DNA of 64,000 nt from Flavobacteriales bacterium (lineage in GTDB: Bacteria > Bacteroidota > Bacteroidia > NS11-12g > UBA9320), in contig JACJZW010000002.1 of assembly GCA_020635355.1 (NCBI GenBank), positions 248,001 through 312,000 of the forward strand. The letters run 5' to 3'. The position numbers and the translations under genes were made by a program. Shown piece after piece: positions 49,704 to 59,232 of the stretch. Within the stretch, counting starts at the first letter, position 1; each line of letters opens with the position of its first letter. The notes below the pieces were generated by a model. The model did not search any database. It worked only from the letters and a program-made list of their open reading frames with translations, and was not told the origin of the DNA.

Positions 49704-51953
49704 TTAAAAGTCGATGCCGGGAATTCCGTCTCCGGTATGATTGTTTCCTCGCGGATTTTGCTGATCGTAGATCGCGCAATCCACTTCAATCGTGAAGTCG
49801 ATATCGGGACGAACAAAGTCCTTCCGGCTGATCTTGATTTCGGGATTATCCAGAACCTTTTTCATGAATAATCCAAAGATGGGCAAAGCGGTATTGGCTC
49901 CCTGACCATACGTTGTACTGCGAAAGTGTACTTTCCGATCTTCGCAACCCACCCAGCAACCGGCAACCAGATCCGGGGAAACACCCATAAACCAACCGTC
50001 CGAATTATCCTGGGTAGTTCCGGTTTTGCCACCCACCGGAAATGGAATACCATATCGTGTACGCATGCGAGTGGCCGTACCACCCTGAGGAACTTGTTGC
50101 AACATTTTAACCATGACATAGGCAGTTTGCTTATTCATGGCGTCTTCGGTTCGAGGGAAGAATTCTTCCAGTACCGTCCCGTTTTTGTCTTCAATCCGTG
50201 TGATAAAAATGGGTTCAGTCCATACACCTTCGTTACAGAACGCGCCATACGCCCCCACCATTTCGTAAACCGAAATATCCATGGTTCCCAAACAAATGGA
50301 AGGGTAGGGCATGAACTTCCGCGTATCAATTCCAAGTTTATCGCTGAAGTCTTTCACCTTGAGGGGTGAATTGGGTTCCATACGTTTCATTACCCGAGCC
50401 ATACAGGTGTTGATCGAGTGCTTCAAACAATCGTAAATCCGCAACTCATCGGCTGGTGGCTTGGAGGAGTTTTGGGGTGTCCAGGTTTCGCCGGATTCGG
50501 AGTCAAACGTCACCTCGGTAGTAGGGATAACCTCACACGGCTGAATGATCTGATCTTCAACGGCACGTGCGTACACAATGGGTTTGAAGGTAGATCCAAC
50601 CTGTCGGGTGGCGTTTTTATTTACGTGATCATACTGGAAGTGGGAATAATCAATTCCACCCACCCAGGCCTTGATGTATCCTGTTTTTGGATTCATGGCC
50701 ATGAACCCAGTATGATAAATTTGTTTGTAATACTTTAGGGAGTCGATGGGACTCATCATGGTGTCAATGTCGCCGTTCCATGAAAAGATGGTGAGGGGCA
50801 CCGGCTCATTCATCAGCTTATCGATTTCCTGCTCCGTCATACCCGCCTTTTTTGCCTGCAGATATTGAGGTGTCCGTTTGACGTTTTTAGCGATGTAATC
50901 CTTGTCTTCCTTCCAACGCAACTCATCATCGCGCCACGGCATAACCTTCTGACGCTTGGTCTCAGAGAAGAATTGAGCCTGAAGATCACTCATGTGCTGA
51001 TGAACCGCCGCCTCGGCGTAAGCCTGCATTCGGCTGTCAATGGTGGTGAAAACCCGCAATCCGTCCTCATACATGTTGTATCCTTTCTTATCGCACCAAT
51101 CACGCATCCACTGACGGATGTATTCCCGAAAGTACGTGGCCATACCCTGGTCATGCGAGGTGAAGTGATAGTCAATATCCAGTGGTAGCGCCTTCAAACT
51201 GTCGTTGGAGGTTTCGGTCAGGTAATCGTACTTCATCATCTGGTTCAGTACCACGTTCCGAACACGGGTAGCAGCTTCCGGATGTCGTTTCGGGGAATAT
51301 GCCGTTGGCGCACGGAGCATGCCCACCAACACCGCACTTTCCTCCAACTTCAGCTCACTCACCGGTTTATTGAAATAGGTGGAGGCGGCTGATTTGATTC
51401 CATAGCTGTTTCCCCATGGAACTGTGTTGAAATACATAGTGATGATTTCGTCCTTGGTATAACGCTTCTCCAGTTGTACCGCAATAATCCATTCCTTGAA
51501 TTTTTGGAGTACCCTGCCCAACTTGGTTTTGGGTAATTTGTTTCGGGTGTGGAACAGGTTTTTAGCCAATTGCTGACTGATGGTACTACCACCGCCGTCC
51601 CGGCCGAGTTTTACAACCGCACGAACCAGACTTTTAAAGTCGATTCCACTGTGTTTCCGAAAGCGCGCATCTTCCGTTGCGATCAAAGCATCCACCATGT
51701 ACGGTGGGATGTCACTGAATTCAATATTTGTCCGATCCTCTTTGTAATAAATTTTACCGAGGATTTCTCCGTCCTCCGAGTAGATTTCCGTTGCCAGTGT
51801 GGTTCGCGGATCGGCGAGTTCTTTTACGTCCGGCATATAGCCAAACACGCCCCAGCTCAGAAGAAACATAAACAGGACGAAGGTTCCCAAGCCAATGAGA
51901 TACCATTTCCATAGCCTCTTGGCCAGTGACGATTTGCGACTTTTGGCGCTCAT
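49704..51953 (-). CDS. mrcA: Penicillin-binding protein 1A (bifunctional glycosyltransferase/transpeptidase)
   Basis: 749 residues. Cytoplasmic tail and one membrane anchor (about 17-40). GT51 glycosyltransferase with E94-D95 (TEDARFRKHSG) and GGSTISQQLAKN. The transpeptidase domain has S454-T-F-K457, S513-I-N515 and K643-T-G. It polymerises and cross-links peptidoglycan. The gene follows the PorW/SprE-like gene by 9 nt, so the two are co-transcribed. Confidence 0.96.
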   Translation of the reverse strand: MSAKSRKSSLAKRLWKWYLIGLGTFVLFMFLLSWGVFGYMPDVKELADPRTTLATEIYSEDGEILGKIYYKEDRTNIEFSDIPPYMVDALIATEDARFRKHSGIDFKSLVRAVVKLGRDGGGSTISQQLAKNLFHTRNKLPKTKLGRVLQKFKEWIIAVQLEKRYTKDEIITMYFNTVPWGNSYGIKSAASTYFNKPVSELKLEESAVLVGMLRAPTAYSPKRHPEAATRVRNVVLNQMMKYDYLTETSNDSLKALPLDIDYHFTSHDQGMATYFREYIRQWMRDWCDKKGYNMYEDGLRVFTTIDSRMQAYAEAAVHQHMSDLQAQFFSETKRQKVMPWRDDELRWKEDKDYIAKNVKRTPQYLQAKKAGMTEQEIDKLMNEPVPLTIFSWNGDIDTMMSPIDSLKYYKQIYHTGFMAMNPKTGYIKAWVGGIDYSHFQYDHVNKNATRQVGSTFKPIVYARAVEDQIIQPCEVIPTTEVTFDSESGETWTPQNSSKPPADELRIYDCLKHSINTCMARVMKRMEPNSPLKVKDFSDKLGIDTRKFMPYPSICLGTMDISVYEMVGAYGAFCNEGVWTEPIFITRIEDKNGTVLEEFFPRTEDAMNKQTAYVMVKMLQQVPQGGTATRMRTRYGIPFPVGGKTGTTQDNSDGWFMGVSPDLVAGCWVGCEDRKVHFRSTTYGQGANTALPIFGLFMKKVLDNPEIKISRKDFVRPDIDFTIEVDCAIYDQQNPRGNNHTGDGIPGIDF

Positions 51954-51962
51954 CGTTTTGGT

Positions 51963-54578
51963 TTATTGAATGTAGTTGTTGAAGAAAAATTCGGCATACC
52001 CCTCAGCATTCTGCTCTCCCAACAAAATTCGGAAATTATCCTCGGAGATGGTGTAATTCTCGTATGCCCGAATGCCCACGCCTTTGAAGAACTGGTCCTT
52101 TTTAATGAACTCAACGTAGTACTTCTCCGCCTCGTCCTTATTGTCAAAGGTCTGGATCGCAATGACGTTTTTCTGCCCCACCAGGTACGAACCCACGCGA
52201 AGGGATTTCAATCGATGTTGTTCTTTGTTATAGTCATTAAAGGCAGCCTGGATGGATGCGGAGGTTCCTCCATCGTAGAGGGTTATGAAGTAGTGTTTGG
52301 ACTGGGGTTTGAATGCGTATTTAGACGGAACCTGATTGGGATTTTGTTGCTGATTTGCCGCGTCTTTTTTGGCTGAGATCAGCTCCAGGGTATACTTGGC
52401 AGTATTTGCGATGGTAGTTCCCGGATAATTGTCCCGAATTCGGGTAAGTTCCTTCACATAGGCATCCTCGCCTTGTGTTTTGCCAATGATCAATGCCCGC
52501 AAATAATCAAACTTGGCTTGAAGGGCATTACCGGCAAACTTCTCATCGGCCTTGGCCTTATAGCCCAATGCTTCGTCATAATTGCCCTGTACATAGGCCT
52601 GATACATCTGCTCGTACAGCTTTGAAATCTCCTTTTCCGTGCCCATGCCCTCTACCACTTCACGGTTGTTAATCACCATGTTGAACGGACTTTTGGGATA
52701 CTTGTCATTTAGGAGTTTGCCATACATCGCCTTGTCTGAGGTGTTGCCTTCAGCTTCAGCCAGTCGGTACATATGGAAATAGGCTTCCGGTTCCAGCGAA
52801 TGACCGGGGAATCGATCCAGAAAGGATTGGAACAATTCTCGGGCTCGTTTGAGTTCTTTGAGATCTTCCTTATAAATTTTAGCTGCGCCGAAGAGGGCTA
52901 CCGCGATTTTGGCCTTGGTGGCTTTCTTGGCGGCATCGGTAAACGGGATGGCCTCATAATACTTACGTTTACTCTCTTCAATGTCTTTCAGAATATCCTG
53001 CGTTTCTTTATCGTTCGCGGGATTGTAGGTCAGATTTTCCTCTTCTTCGTTGGAATCCGTTTCGGCATTCTGGTCGGTTTGTTCCTGTGGTTGCAAGGTC
53101 TGGCTGGCAAGTGAAGCAATTCGCCAATTATCGGTGAGCGTCCGACTACCCCAGCGACGTTTATAGTCATCTACCCCCCGGCTTACGGCGGATGGGTTGT
53201 AGAAATACCAGGATCCACCGGCCATGGTATTATTATCCACCTGACGCGGGTTGTTAAACTGATCCTGATAACTGTCCACGTCTCCCGTATTTTTCTGTCG
53301 GGCTGCTTCTTCTGCCCGTTGTTTTTCCAACCGGATGGTTTCGTTAATCCGCTTGTCGATTTCAGGACGAGGAAGAGCGGCCAGCTCCAACAAGCTGTCG
53401 TTCGTGCGAACGGTTACAAGGTTGTCAATCAAATCGGTCAGGACCAATTGCTGGGCCAGAATGGTTTCGTACTGCGGATGCTCTTCAGTCACGAACATCG
53501 CAGTGCTGTCGAAATATTTTTGGCTGAGATCGTACTCCCGTGATTCAAAGAAAAGCCGAGCCAATTGCAGGTACGAATTAGCCTTTTGCGTTTTATTGCT
53601 GGAACTGGTTCGAGCCGATTCCTGAAAATACTGAATGGCCATATCCCGGTTACCGTCCTTCAGTTCAAGAAGGGCAAGTTGATAGTAGATCTGATCGTAA
53701 TAGTCGATGTTTTTATCGTCCCGCAACATTTTTTTCAAATGTTTACGAGGTGTTTTTAACGACTTATCGGCACTGAGGCTAATGGTTTGAATCAATCCAA
53801 GATTTGCTTGAAAGGCCAAATCATAGGGCGGATTGAGTTTGATGGTTTTGAGGTAATGACTTTTGGATTCAGGAACGTTGTTGACCTTGAGCTTGAGCTG
53901 ACCAAGGATGAAATGATACCGCGATTTATCATCCCGATACCGTGCCAGTTCCAATGCTTTTTCCATCTGCTCAATGGCCTGGGCATATTTGTCCTGACGG
54001 ATATAGATTTCAGCTGAGAGTGCTGCAATTTCCTTTTGAAGTCGTTTGGGAAAGTTGCCTTCATTGTTCAGCAAGGACATGATGGCTTCTGCATCGTAAT
54101 ACTTTTCTTGTTGCAGGTAGCAGTGCACAATCCAAAGCTTGGCATCATACTTCCGTTCACCATCCGGATACTGATTGATCACGTGTTGAAAGGTTTCGAT
54201 GGCCGATTCTGGTTCATATTTGAAGAAGTACGACTTGCCAATGAGGAACCAACTATCGTCTACCCATCTGCTTCGCGGATGCTTTCGGATCACCTTGGAG
54301 GCTTTTTTATACGCCTCGTCCATATTGCCCTTGATCCCTTGTGCAGAGGTGGCATTCCCGAATGGAAACACACTGATCACCTGATCAAAATTGTCGGTGT
54401 GTTCTTTTTGCAGTGTTCGAACCGATTGGTTGATAAGTTCTTCGGCGTGGTAGAGGCCGTTGAACCGGGCATTCATATTGTGCCAGTTCCGTCGAAGCCA
54501 ACTATCGTCATTCTGGCCAAAGCTCAGCCCGCTCCAAATGAGTTGGAAAAATAAAAGTGCTGTGATTTTCAGGCGCAT
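51963..54578 (-). CDS. porW: TPR protein of type IX secretion/gliding, PorW/SprE-like
   Basis: 871 residues from the ATG at 54578, which starts a signal peptide (MRLKITALLFFQLIWSGLSFG); the frame remains open for 22 more codons upstream. The start of the mature protein (SWLRRNWHNMNARFNGLYHAEE...DNFDQVISVFPFG) and the long series of tetratricopeptide helices match SprE/PorW. This protein is needed for T9SS function and gliding and bridges periplasmic and outer-membrane parts of the machine. No lipobox Cys is seen, unlike lipoprotein PorW. A SPOR-like C-terminal part is possible (YFITLYDGGTSASIQAAFNDYN). Operon with PBP1a. Confidence 0.82.
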   Translation of the reverse strand: MRLKITALLFFQLIWSGLSFGQNDDSWLRRNWHNMNARFNGLYHAEELINQSVRTLQKEHTDNFDQVISVFPFGNATSAQGIKGNMDEAYKKASKVIRKHPRSRWVDDSWFLIGKSYFFKYEPESAIETFQHVINQYPDGERKYDAKLWIVHCYLQQEKYYDAEAIMSLLNNEGNFPKRLQKEIAALSAEIYIRQDKYAQAIEQMEKALELARYRDDKSRYHFILGQLKLKVNNVPESKSHYLKTIKLNPPYDLAFQANLGLIQTISLSADKSLKTPRKHLKKMLRDDKNIDYYDQIYYQLALLELKDGNRDMAIQYFQESARTSSSNKTQKANSYLQLARLFFESREYDLSQKYFDSTAMFVTEEHPQYETILAQQLVLTDLIDNLVTVRTNDSLLELAALPRPEIDKRINETIRLEKQRAEEAARQKNTGDVDSYQDQFNNPRQVDNNTMAGGSWYFYNPSAVSRGVDDYKRRWGSRTLTDNWRIASLASQTLQPQEQTDQNAETDSNEEEENLTYNPANDKETQDILKDIEESKRKYYEAIPFTDAAKKATKAKIAVALFGAAKIYKEDLKELKRARELFQSFLDRFPGHSLEPEAYFHMYRLAEAEGNTSDKAMYGKLLNDKYPKSPFNMVINNREVVEGMGTEKEISKLYEQMYQAYVQGNYDEALGYKAKADEKFAGNALQAKFDYLRALIIGKTQGEDAYVKELTRIRDNYPGTTIANTAKYTLELISAKKDAANQQQNPNQVPSKYAFKPQSKHYFITLYDGGTSASIQAAFNDYNKEQHRLKSLRVGSYLVGQKNVIAIQTFDNKDEAEKYYVEFIKKDQFFKGVGIRAYENYTISEDNFRILLGEQNAEGYAEFFFNNYIQ

Positions 54579-54613
54579 TGGGTCCAGAAAAGCGTTGGAA
54601 TATCTAATAGTCT

Positions 54614-54621
54614 TAACTTTG
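54614..54621 (+). promoter_or_regulatory. Possible -7 box for the M23 peptidase gene
   Basis: TAACTTTG (TAnnTTTG) on the plus strand lies 64 nt upstream of the ATG at 54686, within the divergent spacer to the PorW gene. Confidence 0.45.
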
Positions 54622-54685
54622 AATTCGCAATAATATTTTATCACGGTCGAAAAACGGCATCCTTTTTACCCCATCGAACTGGAAC

Positions 54686-55540
54686 ATGTCACGAATCAGA
54701 GATTTTTTCACTAAAAAGATTCGAAACCGATACCGGTTGATCATCCGGAATGATCAAAATTTGGAAGAGCGTATATCCGTGGTACTGACTCCACTCAACC
54801 TGTTACTCATCCTGAGCAGCCTGATGGTTCTGTTCGCCACGGCCATCATCCTATTGTTGCCCATGACGCCATTGAGAAGTTTGCTACCGGGTGGGCAAAA
54901 TGTAGACGGCCGAAACCTGTACAAGCTTCAAGAGCGTCTGGATTCTCTTGAAGACCATCTCGAAATTCAGCAAAAGCGGAATGAAGAATTGTTGAAGATT
55001 TTAAAAGAGGAAAATCAGTCGGAAGAAACATCCATGGTTGAGCAGCCGCGGACCGTCCAATATGCCAGCTTGTTTCCGCTGAACTTTTTTCGATATTCCA
55101 AGGAGTCCGGTTCTTCGGAAAAGAAGGAGGTTCCTCAGAAACCAACATCCAAGGCCACATCCCCTCCGGCGCACTATATCTTTTTTACCCCGTTAAAAGG
55201 ATTGGTGACCGACACCTTTAATATGCGTACCGGTCATACCGCAGTGGATGTGGTAAGTTACTCGAATGCTGCCGTGAAATCAACCCTGGATGGCACAGTG
55301 ATCTTAAGTTCCTGGACACCGGAAACAGGTCATGTGATGGTGATTCAACACCGCGACAACTTTATCTCCGTATACAAGCACAACTCCACCTTATATAAAG
55401 GTCAGGGGGATCGGGTGCAGGCAGGAGAAGTAATAGCTTTGGTGGGTAATTCCGGAGAACTCACCACCGGGCCCCATTTGCACTTTGAATTGTGGTATAA
55501 TGGTCGGGCGGTAAATCCCACGGACTTCATGTCGTTTTGA
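54686..55540 (+). CDS. M23 family metallopeptidase, membrane anchored
   Basis: 284 residues. A basic cytoplasmic N-terminus, one membrane helix (about 35-58, LNLLLILSSLMVLFATAIILLL), a coiled-coil stretch (about 72-110, LYKLQERLDSLEDHLEIQQ) and a C-terminal LytM/M23 domain with zinc ligands H184-x3-D188 (GHTAVD) and H264-L-H266 (GPHLHFEL). All ligands are intact, so it is probably an active peptidoglycan endopeptidase. A bactofilin gene follows 23 nt later; such pairs act in cell-shape control in other bacteria. Confidence 0.9.
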   Translation: MSRIRDFFTKKIRNRYRLIIRNDQNLEERISVVLTPLNLLLILSSLMVLFATAIILLLPMTPLRSLLPGGQNVDGRNLYKLQERLDSLEDHLEIQQKRNEELLKILKEENQSEETSMVEQPRTVQYASLFPLNFFRYSKESGSSEKKEVPQKPTSKATSPPAHYIFFTPLKGLVTDTFNMRTGHTAVDVVSYSNAAVKSTLDGTVILSSWTPETGHVMVIQHRDNFISVYKHNSTLYKGQGDRVQAGEVIALVGNSGELTTGPHLHFELWYNGRAVNPTDFMSF

Positions 55541-55563
55541 GAACAGGATATTAATATTGCGTT

Positions 55564-55977
55564 ATGTTACCAGGAAAGAAAAAGGAAGCGGCCGGCATGC
55601 CGGCCAATAGCATCAATGTAATTGGTGCGGATACAACCATTGAAGGAAATATCATTTCCAAAGGCGATATGCGAATTGATGGCACCTTGACTGGTTCCAT
55701 TAAAACGTCGGCCAAATTGGTGTTGGGTGTTTCGGGCAAGATTGAAGGTGACCTTGAAGCGAAATCAGCGGATATCAGCGGAACCGTGAAAGGGAATTTG
55801 TTGGTATCGGAAGTGCTGTACCTCAAGCAAACCGCCAAGGTTCACGGCGATATCCGAACCGGTAAATTGGTGGTGGAAAACGGAAGCGAGTTCAACGGTC
55901 AGTGCACCATGGGTGGTAATGCCATCCCAATCGCTTCGCGAAACAACAATGAAAACAAAGAAGCCGCGTCCCGATAA
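55564..55977 (+). CDS. Bactofilin (polymer-forming cytoskeletal protein)
   Basis: 137 residues. The central region (about 18-110) is a right-handed beta-helix of short repeats (IGADTTIEGNIISKGDMRIDG; GVSGKIEGDLEAKSADISG; KVHGDIRTGKLVVENG), flanked by short disordered ends, as in bactofilins (DUF583). It polymerises without nucleotide and anchors envelope enzymes. It is downstream of the M23 peptidase, and its 3' end overlaps the atpZ start by 29 nt. Confidence 0.92.
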   Translation: MLPGKKKEAAGMPANSINVIGADTTIEGNIISKGDMRIDGTLTGSIKTSAKLVLGVSGKIEGDLEAKSADISGTVKGNLLVSEVLYLKQTAKVHGDIRTGKLVVENGSEFNGQCTMGGNAIPIASRNNNENKEAASR

Positions 55978-56179
55978 TCCGGAATCCGATCAGCGCAGAT
56001 ACATGCGCAACTACAATCTGGCGTTCCAGTTGGTGGCCACCATTGTTATTCTAGCTTTTGCCGGACACTATCTGGATGCTCATATGGAAAATGAACGTCC
56101 CTGGTTCACATTGGGAGGAGGGGTGATGGGCATTGTCATTGGCTTGATGAAATTTATCCGGAGTGCCTCCGGTAAATAA
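55949..56179 (+). CDS. atpZ: AtpZ/AtpI-like F1F0 accessory protein
   Basis: 76 residues from the ATG at 55949, which lies inside the bactofilin 3' end. A basic hydrophilic N-terminus is followed by two membrane helices (about 23-42, FQLVATIVILAFAGHYLDA; about 50-70, LGGGVMGIVIGLMKFI) in the AtpZ pattern. AtpZ/AtpI proteins assist c-ring assembly or ion supply for F-type ATP synthase. It is the first gene of the ATP synthase cluster. Confidence 0.8.
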   Translation: MKTKKPRPDNPESDQRRYMRNYNLAFQLVATIVILAFAGHYLDAHMENERPWFTLGGGVMGIVIGLMKFIRSASGK

Positions 56180-56229
56180 TTCCACGTTTTACATATAACA
56201 CTTTGCTTTGATCGCGGAAGAAGTGAAAT

Positions 56230-56616
56230 TTGCCGCTCTTTATCGTGAACAGGTTTGTAGTCCGATTACTGATTATGGCTGTTTTATTTGCCGCCGCACT
56301 CTATGCACTGGGCAACTATAATTCAGCTTACACCGGAACATGGTCGTGGTCGGCTTTGATCTTTTTTACCCTCCTCACACTCTTCGTAAACTGGTTGTCG
56401 GAGCGCATGCTCAACAAGAGTCAAAAGACCTTCATGAACTTCGTGTACGGAGCTACTTTTCTTCGATTTATTTTCAGCATTTTTTTTATCGTTATTTATT
56501 TGATAGTCAATGAGGTAGTGAGTAAGTATTTCATCTTCTCCTTTGGGGTCTTCTATTTATTTTTCACTTCGTTTGAAATATATCATTTACATGCTAAATT
56601 GCGTGCCGAAAAATAG
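56230..56616 (+). CDS. Small membrane protein of the ATP synthase cluster
   Basis: About 128 residues with four predicted helices (8-28, 40-56, 70-90, 98-116). No signature recognised. The position between atpZ and atpB, where Bacteroidota often have an AtpI-like or uncharacterised small membrane gene, suggests an assembly role. The start is uncertain: TTG at 56230 or GTG at 56245; no ATG is available before the first helix. Confidence 0.65.
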   Translation: MPLFIVNRFVVRLLIMAVLFAAALYALGNYNSAYTGTWSWSALIFFTLLTLFVNWLSERMLNKSQKTFMNFVYGATFLRFIFSIFFIVIYLIVNEVVSKYFIFSFGVFYLFFTSFEIYHLHAKLRAEK

Positions 56617-56674
56617 GGCCTGCCGAATGATGCAAACGTCTGAAAATAAGAAACTTACAAACACTCAAAAAGGC

Positions 56675-57826
56675 ATGAAAAATTGTCTGTTTGCGCTTCT
56701 TGGACTTTTTCTTAGTCTTTCGGTAGCGGCAAATCCGCATTCTGATACAGCTTCATCCGGTCATGATGATCAAGTACATTCGGAAGAAGCTCACAATGAG
56801 TCACATGAAGAAGGTTTTGATGCAGGTCAGATGATCATGCACCACATTGCCGATGCTCATGAAATCCATTTCCTTACATGGAATGCGGGTACAGAAAACG
56901 AGTCAGATCTATCCATTCATTTGCCTGTTATACTTTGGACAAATGATGGTTTGAAGATGTTCTCATCAGGACATTTATACCACAATCCTGTTCATGCGGA
57001 TCACGGTCATGCTTATCAGCATGAAAACTTTATCATGTATGATGAGGTGATTTATTATGCCAACGAGCATGGTCATCTTGAATTTGATGAGTACGGTGCG
57101 GTTTTGAACGATGCGCCCCTTGATTTGTCAATCACTAAGACGGTTGTTGGATTGTTGCTTACCTCTATCTTGATTTTGTTGATCTTCCTGAGCGTAGCGA
57201 AGACCTATAAGAGAAATCCAAAGGAGGCACCTAAGGGACTTCAGGCATGGATGGAGCCATTGATTCTGTTTGTTCGGGACGATGTGGTTCGGCCATCAGT
57301 TGGTGAGAAGAAGGCTGATAAGTTTATGCCCTTCCTTCTGACTGTTTTCTTCTTCATATGGATAGCTAACCTTTTGGGACTGATGTCGTTTATAGGTGGT
57401 TACAACGTAATGGGAAGTATGGCTGTAACAATGGTGTTGGCCATTTTGGTTTTCATTATTACAACCTATCACGGAAACAAACACTACTGGATGCACATTG
57501 TATGGCCATCAGGTGTACCATTTTTGATCAAGTTGATTTTGGTGCCAATTGAGGTTGTTCAAATCTTCCTGAAGCCAATCGTATTAATGATTCGATTGAC
57601 AGCGAATATCACTGCCGGGCACATTATCATCCTGGCATTTACAGCATTGATTTTCATATTTGGTCAGTCTAGTGCTGCCGCCGGATATGGTGTTGGAGCA
57701 GGCTCCTTAATCTTCATGATCTTTATGTTCCTGATTGAATTATTGGTTGCCTTCCTCCAGGCATATGTATTTACACTTCTATCAGCAATTTACTTCGGTT
57801 CAGCAGTTGAGGAAGCACATCATTAA
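56675..57826 (+). CDS. atpB: ATP synthase F0 subunit a
   Basis: 383 residues from the ATG at 56675, which starts a signal-like peptide (MKNCLFALLGLFLSLSVAA); upstream in-frame starts (56543, 56627) overlap or crowd the previous gene. A His/Glu-rich extracytoplasmic segment (about 20-145) typical of Bacteroidota precedes five or so membrane helices. The proton-channel arginine lies in LIRLTANITAGHIIIL (MIRLTAN). It forms the half-channels next to the c-ring. Confidence 0.94.
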   Translation: MKNCLFALLGLFLSLSVAANPHSDTASSGHDDQVHSEEAHNESHEEGFDAGQMIMHHIADAHEIHFLTWNAGTENESDLSIHLPVILWTNDGLKMFSSGHLYHNPVHADHGHAYQHENFIMYDEVIYYANEHGHLEFDEYGAVLNDAPLDLSITKTVVGLLLTSILILLIFLSVAKTYKRNPKEAPKGLQAWMEPLILFVRDDVVRPSVGEKKADKFMPFLLTVFFFIWIANLLGLMSFIGGYNVMGSMAVTMVLAILVFIITTYHGNKHYWMHIVWPSGVPFLIKLILVPIEVVQIFLKPIVLMIRLTANITAGHIIILAFTALIFIFGQSSAAAGYGVGAGSLIFMIFMFLIELLVAFLQAYVFTLLSAIYFGSAVEEAHH

Positions 57827-57865
57827 GAATTCAAAAATTTAACCATCTAAATATCTAAGTTTAAA

Positions 57866-58114
57866 ATGGAATTACTCACAATTTTACTTCAGGAAGTAGC
57901 AAACTCAGCCGCTGGTTGGGCTGGTGTTGGAGCTGGTATCGCAGCAGTAGGAGCTGGTATTGGTATCGGACGCATCGGTGGAAGCGCATTGGAATCAATC
58001 GCGCGTCAGCCTGAATCACTCGGCGACATTCGTGCAAACATGATTCTTGCTGCAGCCCTTATCGAGGGTGTGGCTCTGTTTGCGGTGATTGTTTGCCTTT
58101 TGGTTGTACTATAA
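57866..58114 (+). CDS. atpE: ATP synthase F0 subunit c
   Basis: 82 residues, a hairpin of two helices. The ion-binding Glu is in AALIEGVALFAV, and the polar loop is RQPE. The Gly/Ala-rich first helix (GVGAGIAAVGAGIGIGRIGG) packs the ring. The surrounding residues do not show the Na+ ligand pattern, so it is probably proton-coupled. Confidence 0.96.
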   Translation: MELLTILLQEVANSAAGWAGVGAGIAAVGAGIGIGRIGGSALESIARQPESLGDIRANMILAAALIEGVALFAVIVCLLVVL

Positions 58115-58180
58115 ATAAACGAAACGGATGAAGAACCGTGGCCAGCGCTGCGGTTCTCATCATAGCTAATGCGATAAACT

Positions 58181-58684
58181 ATGGTATTGATCAATCTATT
58201 GTCGGCACCTGCAGGTACCATTATTTGGACCTCCGTTGCCTTCCTGATCGTGGCCTTCTTATTGAAAAAGATGGCCTGGAAACCGATTCTCAAAACTTTG
58301 AAGGATCGGGAAGAGTTCATCGAAGAGTCGCTGAAAAGTGCTGAAGATGCAAAGGCTCAAATGAGTCTGCTCAAAGCCGATAACGAGAAACTTTTAGCAG
58401 AAGCTCGAGTAGAGCGCGAGAAGATTCTCAAAGAAGCGCGTGAGATGAAGGAAAGCATTATTTCCGAAGCCAAAAAAACAGCAACTGCCGAAGGTGATCG
58501 TTTGATCGCGACTGCGCGGCAGGAAATTGAGAAGGAAAAGGCAAACGCCATGTCCGATATCAAAAAGCAAGTTGCTGCTCTTTCGGTTGAGATCGCGGAA
58601 AAAATCCTGCGAAGTGAGCTGGATAATCCAGCTAAACAGCAGGATATCGTGGAGCAACACTTGAATCAATCACAGTTATCGTAA
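58181..58684 (+). CDS. atpF: ATP synthase F0 subunit b
   Basis: 167 residues. One N-terminal membrane helix (about 10-30, TIIWTSVAFLIVAFLLKKMAW) is followed by a long Lys/Glu/Ala-rich coiled coil to about 150 (LKSAEDAKAQMSLLKADNEKL). It forms the peripheral stalk that holds F1 against rotation. It lies 5 nt before atpH. Confidence 0.95.
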   Translation: MVLINLLSAPAGTIIWTSVAFLIVAFLLKKMAWKPILKTLKDREEFIEESLKSAEDAKAQMSLLKADNEKLLAEARVEREKILKEAREMKESIISEAKKTATAEGDRLIATARQEIEKEKANAMSDIKKQVAALSVEIAEKILRSELDNPAKQQDIVEQHLNQSQLS

Positions 58685-58689
58685 GGTTT

Positions 58690-59226
58690 ATGTCGAGTCG
58701 AGTTGCTGCACGTTACGCCAAGTCTCTCTTGGATCTGACTTCCGAAAAGGGAAGCAGTGATGCTGTTTATGCGGAGATGCAAGCCTTGAAGAACCTCATC
58801 AAAGAGAGTTCTGATCTGGCCGATCTTCTCCGTAACCCAATTGTTTCAACCACACACAAGAGAACTGTTCTTGCCAAAATCTTTTCCGGCATGTCTGAGG
58901 ATACAAGAAGCTTTGTTGATCTGGTAGCCGATCGCAAGCGGGAAAGTGATTTGGTGGACATGGCTCAGAACTATATCGAGCGATACGATGCCCTAAAAGG
59001 AATTGGTCGCGCGGAGGTTCGTTCAGCCATACCGTTGAACAACGACACAATGGAACGGGTTAAAACCTACCTCCAAAATGTTGCAGGTGCTGGTGAGATT
59101 CAATTGGAGAACGTAATCGATCCGTCTGTATTGGGTGGAATGGTTGTGCACTACGAAGACAAATTGCTCGACATGAGCGTTGCAACAGAACTTAAAGAAA
59201 TCAGCAAACAACTAATTTATAATTAA
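58690..59226 (+). CDS. atpH: ATP synthase F1 subunit delta
   Basis: 178 residues. The N-terminal six-helix domain begins RVAARYAKSLLDL, and the C-terminal signature is GGMVVHYEDKLLDMSVATEL. It connects the b stalk to the top of F1. atpA starts 6 nt downstream. Confidence 0.95.
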   Translation: MSSRVAARYAKSLLDLTSEKGSSDAVYAEMQALKNLIKESSDLADLLRNPIVSTTHKRTVLAKIFSGMSEDTRSFVDLVADRKRESDLVDMAQNYIERYDALKGIGRAEVRSAIPLNNDTMERVKTYLQNVAGAGEIQLENVIDPSVLGGMVVHYEDKLLDMSVATELKEISKQLIYN

Positions 59227-59232
59227 GAGTTT

